Shown: positions 6,175 through 10,934 of the stretch, in pieces
How positions within the stretch are numbered: the first letter of the stretch is position 1
How the letters are laid out: each line of letters starts with the position of its first letter
Source: Clostridiales bacterium
GTDB lineage: Bacteria > Bacillota > Clostridia > Christensenellales > CAG-138
Assembly (NCBI GenBank): GCA_004556165.1
Contig: SFIR01000035.1
Location: forward strand, 1-10,934
Direction: 5' to 3'
Length of the DNA stretch: 10,934 nucleotides
Program-made: the position numbers and the translations under genes
The notes under the pieces: generated by a model
Databases searched by the model: none
What the model was told of the DNA's origin: nothing
Seen by the model: the letters and a program-made list of their open reading frames with translations, nothing else

Positions 6175-7317
6175 TCAGCCGTTCACATAGATGCGCTTAA
6201 CACGGTTGGTGATGAGGCAGGTCAGCTCATAATTGATAGTTCCGACGATCTGCGCCGCTTCCTCCGCACTCATGCCGCCGTCTCCGATGATAGTGACCTC
6301 ATCGCCGGCACGGACTCCGCCGGGTTCATCATACCCATCGGTCACATCAGCCATGCAGACATCCATGCAGATTCTGCCGATCTGGGGGTAACGCTTACCG
6401 TTGATGGTGACGGTCGCTTTATTTGAAAGCCGTCTTGAGAAGCCGTCCGCATAGCCTGCCGAGATGACAGCCGTATGGGTCGTGCGCCTTGTGGTAAAGG
6501 TGCGCCCGTAGCTGATAGTTGCGCCCTGCGGCAGGGTACGGGTCTGGGTGACGCGTGCCTTCAGCGACATTACCGGCTTTAGCGGTCCGTCCTTTACGGG
6601 CTTGCTGTCGGGGTACATGCCGTAAAGGCTTATGCCGAGGCGGATGGAATCAAAATGGATGGGGCTGTTGAGGATGGCGGCGGAGTTGCTGACATGGCAG
6701 TTTTTGATGCGGATACCGCGCTCAATGAGCCTGTTGTAAACGATGGAGAAATTGCGGTACTGGAACATCGTGTATTCTGCCTGATCCGGCTCGTCCGCGG
6801 CTGCGAAATGCGTGAACATGCCGACGACGTCAAGATTGCTCATGCGGTAGATGCGTTCTGCGGCATCTGCTGCGGCGGTATGGTTCTTCTGAGCGTATAT
6901 GCCGATGCGTGACATGCCGGTATCGAGAGCGATATGTACTTTGACCTTTTTATTGAGCTTTGCGGCCGCCTTATTCATGGCAATGGCATGCTCTTCATCG
7001 ACGATTGCCTGCTCGATATCGAAATCGCTCAGTATCTCGGCATATTCGGGGGAGGTGTAGCCGAGGATCATTATCGGTATGGTGATGCCGCTTTTTCTCA
7101 TGGCAACGGCTTCGGTGAGCGCAGCAACCGCAAACATATATGCTCCGCATTTCTGCAGGTACAGACCGCATTCCACCGCACCGTGACCGTATGCATCCGC
7201 CTTGAGAACACAGATTACCTTCCTGCCGATTCTCTTGCTCGCATATTCGAAATTATGCTTGAGCGCAGAAAGGTCGATCTCAGCCCATGAGCGGGCCTTG
7301 TCAGCTATTTCGTACAT
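6175..7317 (-). CDS. alr: Alanine racemase
   Basis: This enzyme interconverts L- and D-alanine with pyridoxal phosphate and supplies D-alanine for peptidoglycan. The 380-residue length is standard. The PLP lysine is K39 in VLKADAYGHG, at the head of the N-terminal TIM barrel. The phosphate-binding RLGISLYG is at 226-233, and the catalytic tyrosine is Y270 in ISYGRTF. The C-terminal beta domain contains the conserved GRICMDVCMAD (314-324). Substrate-region motifs HIALDTGMSRIG (128-139) and the CHVSNSAA stretch (207-214) are also intact, so the enzyme should be active. GGAGG lies 5 bases before the ATG. The gene starts 18 bases after the ccdA stop and appears to be co-transcribed with it. It is flanked downstream by the SAD-domain protein, an interesting alanine-related neighbour on a separate promoter. 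Confidence 0.97.
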   Translation of the reverse strand: MYEIADKARSWAEIDLSALKHNFEYASKRIGRKVICVLKADAYGHGAVECGLYLQKCGAYMFAVAALTEAVAMRKSGITIPIMILGYTSPEYAEILSDFDIEQAIVDEEHAIAMNKAAAKLNKKVKVHIALDTGMSRIGIYAQKNHTAAADAAERIYRMSNLDVVGMFTHFAAADEPDQAEYTMFQYRNFSIVYNRLIERGIRIKNCHVSNSAAILNSPIHFDSIRLGISLYGMYPDSKPVKDGPLKPVMSLKARVTQTRTLPQGATISYGRTFTTRRTTHTAVISAGYADGFSRRLSNKATVTINGKRYPQIGRICMDVCMADVTDGYDEPGGVRAGDEVTIIGDGGMSAEEAAQIVGTINYELTCLITNRVKRIYVNG

Positions 7318-7335
7318 TTTTGCCTCCGATTACTG

Positions 7336-8076
7336 TCAATGATTATGAACCGATAAACCTTCATGAATGGCCTCATAAAAGAGGTAGAGAGCAAAGAGCA
7401 TGATGATGATACCGAGTATGATGCGGATTATTTTGCTGACTCGCTCATACTTGGGGCTTGCCATGAGCTTCTGAACAAAGCCCACGCTCGTACCTGCCGC
7501 GACGGATAATACAGCATGCCCGATTGAAAAAACGAGAAGAAGCAAAGGCCCGTAGGCAAGGCCCTTTCCGCCTGCATTCGTCGCAACCGCCATCAGCGCA
7601 ATGACGGCAGGGAGCGCGCAGTGCGAAGCGAAAAGACCGGCGATAAGCCCCGAAATGAATGCGCCGAGCGCACCCTTGACTCGGTTCTTTGTGAGCATGG
7701 AGCTGCTTGAGGGGATGATGCTGATAACATCCCACATCTGAAGCGCCATCAGAACGAGCAGTATCCCCATTACGATATGAAGATAGAGCTCCGCATCCTC
7801 CAAAAGCTCCCCGAGCGCGGATGCAAGCATCCCAAGAACGCAGAAAACTATGGTCATTCCGAGCGCAAAGAGAAGGCTCAGCAAAAACGCACGGCGCGTT
7901 GCCTTGCCGCCCTCGGCTACGGCTTCGCTTCCGCCGACATAGCCGATTATCAGAGGAACCGTCGAAAGCGAACAGGGCATTAGGGATGTGAGCACGCCGG
8001 AAACGAGAGCCGCAATCGGAGCAAGCCACGGGTTGCCGGCGATGGCATTGGCGATGCTTGATAATATTTCTTCCAT
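7336..8076 (-). CDS. ccdA: CcdA/DsbD-like membrane thiol-disulfide transporter
   Basis: The 246-residue integral membrane protein has about six hydrophobic helices. The key cysteines are C35 in SGVLTSLMPCSLS (TM1) and C153 in GLFASHCALP (TM4). Each is followed within four residues by the turn expected in CcdA/DsbD transporters, which pass electrons from cytoplasmic thioredoxin across the membrane to extracytoplasmic thiol proteins. The later FSIGHAVLSVAAGTS segment (183-197) is also typical. The usual PC-x-x-P is altered to PCSLS in the first half. No extracytoplasmic thioredoxin partner or cytochrome c gene is in the window, so the target is unknown; with no haem genes nearby, cytochrome c maturation should not be assumed. 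The ribosome binding site is poor (AAAGGA about 17 bases upstream), though the start is placed well before TM1. It is the first gene of the ccdA-alr transcript. Confidence 0.8.
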   Translation of the reverse strand: MEEILSSIANAIAGNPWLAPIAALVSGVLTSLMPCSLSTVPLIIGYVGGSEAVAEGGKATRRAFLLSLLFALGMTIVFCVLGMLASALGELLEDAELYLHIVMGILLVLMALQMWDVISIIPSSSSMLTKNRVKGALGAFISGLIAGLFASHCALPAVIALMAVATNAGGKGLAYGPLLLLVFSIGHAVLSVAAGTSVGFVQKLMASPKYERVSKIIRIILGIIIMLFALYLFYEAIHEGLSVHNH

Positions 8077-8100
8077 ATCGGCTAACTTTTCGATCCTTTC

Positions 8101-8128
8101 TTTGTAATGTTAAGAACGATTAAGTCAA
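8101..8128 (-). promoter_or_regulatory. Probable promoter of ccdA-alr
   Basis: On the minus strand TTGACT (8123-8128) stands 16 bases from TACAAA (8101-8106), five and four matches to consensus respectively. The -35 box overlaps the T-rich tail of the typA terminator. The -10 is only fair, so some expression by read-through from typA is possible. Confidence 0.45.
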
Positions 8129-8161
8129 AACCGGGCGTGATGAACATGATTCACCACACCC
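8124..8161 (-). terminator. Intrinsic terminator of typA
   Basis: On the minus strand a 12-base arm (8161-8150, GGGTGTGGTGAA) pairs with 8144-8133 (TTCATCACGCCC) around a 5-base loop, with two G-T pairs. It is followed by GGTTTTGACTT. It starts 6 bases beyond the typA stop. The T-tract is short, so some read-through into ccdA is plausible. Confidence 0.7.
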
Positions 8162-8167
8162 AAAGAT

Positions 8168-10012
8168 TTATTCGTCATATTCCTTTCCCTGAGCCTGAAT
8201 ACGGTTGAACTCCTTTATCCTCTGATCCTTGGTGAGGAAGCGTTTACGCATTCTGATGCTCTTAGGCGTTACCTCGACAAGCTCATCATCCCTGATGAAT
8301 TCGAGGCATTGTTCAAGGCTGAATTCGAGCGGCGGAGTGAGGCGAAGGGCTTCATCCGAACCCGATGCGCGCATATTGGTGACATGCTTTTTCTTGCAGA
8401 CATTGACCGTGATATCCTCATTGCGTGAGCATTCGCCGACGATCTGCCCCTCATAAATGGGGTCGCCGGGACGGCAGAACAGCCTGCCGCGCTCCTGCGT
8501 GTTGAAAAGGCCATAGGAATTGGCTTCGCCGGTCTCGGATGCGATGAGCGAACCGCGTGTACGTTCGGCAATCTCGCCGGTATAGGGCTCATAATCCTTG
8601 AAAATATGGCTCATGATGCCGTTACCTCGGGTCTCGGTCAGAAGCTCACTGCGGAAGCCCATCAGGCCCCTTGCAGGTACATCGAATACGAGCCGGACGC
8701 TGCCCTGGTTTTCGTTTATCATGTTGGTGAGGACGGCGCGGCGGGTGCCGAGATTTTCCATAACGGTGCCCATGTATTCCTGGGGTACGTCAACGGTGAG
8801 CTCCTCGATGGGCTCAAGCAGATGTCCCTGCTCGTCACGCTTCATGATGACCTTCGGACGGGATACTGCAAATTCATAGCCCTGACGGCGCATGGTTTCA
8901 ATAAGTATGGAGAGGTGGAGTTCGCCCCTGCCGCTGACCTTGAAGGCATCGGTGGATGCGGTCGTCTCCACGCGCATTGCAACATTCGTTTCGACTTCCT
9001 TGAAAAGCCTATCACGGATATTGCGGCTGGTGACGTATTTGCCCTCCCTGCCTGCAAAGGGGCTGGTATTTACGATAAAATCCATGCTGACGGTGGGCTC
9101 GTCGATATGCACAAAGGGCAGGGGTTCGACTGCTGTGGGGTCGCAGACCGTCTCACCGATGGATATGCCGGGAATACCTGCAAGCGCGACTATATCGCCG
9201 ACGCCGACGGTCTCGGCTTCAACTCTTTTCAGCCCCTCGAACCTGTAAAGACGGGAAAGCCTTGCTTCGCGATGCTCCTCGTGATCTGCGCAGCATACGA
9301 CTACGCTGCGGTTGCGGACGGCAACGCCGCGCTCAATCTTTCCGATGCCTATCCTGCCGACGTAATCATCATAATCAATGGTGGAGATGAGCACCTGAAG
9401 CGGTTCGTTTTCATCACCCATGGGCGCGGGAACATGCTTGATAATGGTATCGAAGATGGGCTGCATGCTGTGCGTAAGCTCATCAGGCTCGTAACCGGAA
9501 ACGCCGTCGCGTGCGGAGGCATAGACGATGGGGAAGTCGAGCTGATCATCGTTTGCGCCGAGCTCAATAAAGAGGTTTAATACCTCGTCAACCACCTCAT
9601 AGGGTCTCGCGCCGGGGCGATCAACCTTATTGATGACGACAACGGGGGTCTTGCCGAGCTCAAGCGCCTTTCTTAAAACAAATCGGGTCTGGGGCATACA
9701 GCCCTCGAAAGCATCGACGAGCAGGAGCACGCCGTCAACCATCTTGAGTATGCGCTCGACCTCACCGCCGAAGTCTGCGTGACCCGGGGTATCGACTATA
9801 TTGATGCGGAAACCGTTGTAGTTTACGGATGTATTCTTGGAAAGTATGGTTATGCCGCGCTCTCGCTCGATGTCGCCGGAGTCCATGACCCTGTCCTGAA
9901 CCTGTTCGTTGGCGCGAAATACGCCGCTCTGGCGAAGAAGCTGATCGACCAAGGTCGTCTTGCCGTGGTCAACATGCGCGATGATTGCTATATTGCGTAT
10001 TTTTTCGTTCAT
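8168..10012 (-). CDS. typA: Ribosome-associated GTPase TypA/BipA
   Basis: This is a translational GTPase of the EF-G superfamily that binds the 70S ribosome and supports ribosome assembly and growth under cold or other stress. All G motifs are visible: G1 AHVDHGKT (12-19), G2 RGIT (52-55), G3 DTPGH (74-78), G4 NKVD (128-131) and G5 around YASARDG. After the G domain come the beta-barrel domain II and EF-G-like domains. The C-terminal TypA-specific region contains RGLMGFRSELLTETRGNGIM, and the protein ends in a Lys/Arg-rich segment. A longer frame opens at a TTG (10042), but the ATG at 10012 has GGAG 9 bases upstream, places MNEKIRNIAIIAHVDHGKT at the normal TypA N-terminus and gives 614 residues, the usual family length. 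It is apparently monocistronic, with its own promoter and terminator. Confidence 0.97.
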   Translation of the reverse strand: MNEKIRNIAIIAHVDHGKTTLVDQLLRQSGVFRANEQVQDRVMDSGDIERERGITILSKNTSVNYNGFRINIVDTPGHADFGGEVERILKMVDGVLLLVDAFEGCMPQTRFVLRKALELGKTPVVVINKVDRPGARPYEVVDEVLNLFIELGANDDQLDFPIVYASARDGVSGYEPDELTHSMQPIFDTIIKHVPAPMGDENEPLQVLISTIDYDDYVGRIGIGKIERGVAVRNRSVVVCCADHEEHREARLSRLYRFEGLKRVEAETVGVGDIVALAGIPGISIGETVCDPTAVEPLPFVHIDEPTVSMDFIVNTSPFAGREGKYVTSRNIRDRLFKEVETNVAMRVETTASTDAFKVSGRGELHLSILIETMRRQGYEFAVSRPKVIMKRDEQGHLLEPIEELTVDVPQEYMGTVMENLGTRRAVLTNMINENQGSVRLVFDVPARGLMGFRSELLTETRGNGIMSHIFKDYEPYTGEIAERTRGSLIASETGEANSYGLFNTQERGRLFCRPGDPIYEGQIVGECSRNEDITVNVCKKKHVTNMRASGSDEALRLTPPLEFSLEQCLEFIRDDELVEVTPKSIRMRKRFLTKDQRIKEFNRIQAQGKEYDE

Positions 10013-10048
10013 TCTTTTTTGCTCCGTATGGATTATTGCCAATCTAGT

Positions 10049-10077
10049 ATTTTATCTCCTGATTTTCCTAATTGCAA
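10049..10077 (-). promoter_or_regulatory. Probable typA promoter
   Basis: On the minus strand TTGCAA (10072-10077), a 17-base spacer and TAAAAT (10049-10054) form a reasonable sigma-A promoter, with a leader of about 30 bases before the ATG. A second, perfect TATAAT lies just upstream (10090-10095), but I found no good -35 box at the right distance. It could be an additional start site or only part of the AT-rich tract at 10080-10120. Confidence 0.55.
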
Positions 10078-10111
10078 TAGCTTTTTAAAATTATATAGTT
10101 TTTATGCAAAT

Positions 10112-10191
10112 TTTCGGAAAAACAAGGACTGCCGCAGGCTCATCACGGCAGCCCTCGCTCGCCGACAAAGCCAAAAGCCAAGCCGGCAGTC
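10112..10191. other. Structured intergenic segment with competing hairpins
   Basis: The gap from 10013 to 10368 has no gene I can support. Besides the typA promoter and the far terminator it holds this GC-rich block. GACTGCCG (10127-10134) can pair with CGGCAGTC (10184-10191), or its inner part CTGCCG (10129-10134) with CGGCAG (10146-10151); the two pairings exclude each other. On the minus strand either stem is followed by CCTTGTTTTT, and on the + strand the outer stem by TTATTTTG, so it may end a transcript in either direction. Bases 10192-10302 contain nothing recognisable. It could be the terminator end of a small RNA, or just a second terminator. Function is not established. Confidence 0.4.
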
Positions 10192-10302
10192 TTATTTTGC
10201 GAAAATATCTATAAAACGGAGGCGGCAGGGCATGGGAGGATATGCGGCTGCCGAGGGCGGGAATGGGAATTGCGGTGAGAAAAACAGCTCAAAATATGGC
10301 GC

Positions 10303-10345
10303 AAAAAAGGGCTGCTGCCCAAGCGATGCGCTTTTGCAGCAGCCC
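10303..10345 (-). terminator. Intrinsic terminator of the secreted-protein gene
   Basis: On the minus strand GGGCTGCTGC (10345-10336) pairs with GCAGCAGCCC (10318-10309). Inside it AAGCG pairs with CGCTT around a 3-base loop, and six T residues follow (10308-10303). This is a textbook strong terminator 23 bases beyond the stop codon. Confidence 0.9.
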
Positions 10346-10368
10346 GATTAGCTCAGTGAACCGGTTTA

Positions 10369-10934
10369 TCAGAATACGAGCTTATAGTCGGAAACGATTG
10401 CAGGGTGGTTGACGACCTGATATACAGGAGCTTCAACGACGCTTGCGGAAGAACCGACGTACTTATAGAGCTGGACGTAACCATTGGTGGTGCTGGAGGT
10501 GGTGGGAGCATAGCAGAAGTTGGAATAGCTGCCCGAAGAAGCCTTGTAGCATGCATACTTGGTAACGCTGGTGCTTACCTTGTAGCGCAGGGTATGGTTG
10601 GAATAGATCCAGTTGGAGTAGCTGGTGCTGGTGGAAGGATAGAGGTCAGAATAGCTGGAGGAGCCGTAGATGCTCAGATACCTTGCATTGTAGGTGCTCT
10701 TGATCCTGCCGCCGGTGGTGGAGCTGAATGTCCAAGTGCAGTACTGAGGATCGGTGGTCCAGCCGGAAACGCCGGTGATGTTGCCGTTCTCGTCAAGAAC
10801 TGCCTTAGCGGTGTAGCCGTAGTAATTGTAACCGTTGCTGTAGTAGTAGTTGTTGCTCATGGAGGGGTTGTAGTTCATGATGACATAAACTTCACCGTTG
10901 ACAACGAAGCCGATCATGTAGGTATCACTGGTGC
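10369..10934 (-). CDS. C-terminal part of a secreted Tyr/Ser-rich beta-strand protein (5' end missing)
   Basis: The frame is open to the right edge (it continues upstream of the internal ATG at 10917 with no stop), so only the last 187 residues are visible. They are rich in Tyr, Ser, Thr and Asn and low in charge. The segments alternate: WTFSSTTGGRIKSTYNARYL, then SNWIYSNHTLRY, then KYACYKASSG, then GYVQLYKYV. This WTF / I-x-S / YL-x-I / L-x-Y / Y-x-x-YK / V-x-LYKYV periodicity is a pattern I recognise from very large extracellular proteins of Clostridia, usually with signal peptides and many Ig-like or beta-trefoil-like modules. No LPXTG motif or membrane anchor is present at this end; the protein ends YKLVF before a strong terminator. 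A role in adhesion or polysaccharide binding is only inference. The two visible cysteine regions (YCTW, and YACY with FCY) might form disulfides. Confidence 0.7.
   Translation of the reverse strand, partial: TSDTYMIGFVVNGEVYVIMNYNPSMSNNYYYSNGYNYYGYTAKAVLDENGNITGVSGWTTDPQYCTWTFSSTTGGRIKSTYNARYLSIYGSSSYSDLYPSTSTSYSNWIYSNHTLRYKVSTSVTKYACYKASSGSYSNFCYAPTTSSTTNGYVQLYKYVGSSASVVEAPVYQVVNHPAIVSDYKLVF

Noticed and set aside
8606..9580. A 324-codon + strand frame.
   Set aside because: It lies wholly antisense to typA, whose GTPase motifs are unambiguous; long antisense frames are common opposite codon-biased genes.
10013..10042. A TTG start extending TypA by 10 residues.
   Set aside because: It has no ribosome binding site, lies near the expected transcript start, and the ATG at 10012 gives the normal family N-terminus.
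10232..10351. A 39-codon + strand frame with GGAGG 9 bases before its ATG, Gly-rich with three Cys.
   Set aside because: Its last third is the minus-strand terminator hairpin, its composition is low-complexity, there is no good promoter at the right distance, and the flanking genes are on the other strand.

Overview
The window reads as chromosomal DNA of a Clostridia-type Firmicute (Bacillota), probably an anaerobic gut species. The grounds are the gene content (a YdjG/YdjH-like membrane pair, a P-loop protein with an alanyl-tRNA synthetase SAD domain, a MepA-like MATE pump, CcdA, a large secreted beta-strand protein), purine-rich GGAGG ribosome binding sites, sigma-A-like promoters and U-tailed hairpin terminators. 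This assignment is inference; there is no rRNA or other phylogenetic marker. No tRNA, rRNA, CRISPR array or complete mobile element was seen.

Layout. Bases 1-1866 (+ strand) hold the end of a zinc-ribbon membrane protein and a TPM-domain protein. They resemble Bacillus subtilis YdjG and YdjH of the PspA-linked envelope-stress system. A strong hairpin at 2040-2080 separates them from a convergent minus-strand operon at 2118-4964, which reads in transcription order MATE efflux pump, alpha/beta hydrolase, GNAT acetyltransferase. It has a well-formed promoter (4985-5013), a palindrome over the pump's ribosome binding site, and just upstream a 56-base inverted repeat that looks like two abutting IS3-family ends. 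Bases 5130-6059 (minus) encode a P-loop NTPase fused to an AlaRS-type SAD domain. Bases 6175-8076 (minus) carry ccdA then alr (alanine racemase), apparently one transcript. Bases 8168-10012 (minus) encode the ribosome-associated GTPase TypA/BipA. After a 356-base gap with terminators, a promoter and unexplained structure comes the C-terminal part of a large Tyr/Ser-rich secreted protein (10369 to the right edge, minus).

How the parts work together. Most of the window is housekeeping or envelope physiology: D-alanine for peptidoglycan (alr), membrane thiol/disulfide transfer (CcdA), translation under stress (TypA), envelope-stress sensing (YdjGH-like pair) and drug or metabolite export and modification (MATE, hydrolase, GNAT). 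The most unusual protein is the P-loop/SAD fusion beside alr: an ATP- or GTP-binding domain joined to a domain otherwise used for editing mischarged tRNA. Two compact junctions recur in which the promoter of the next gene lies on or against the terminator of the previous one (6110-6170 and 8101-8161).
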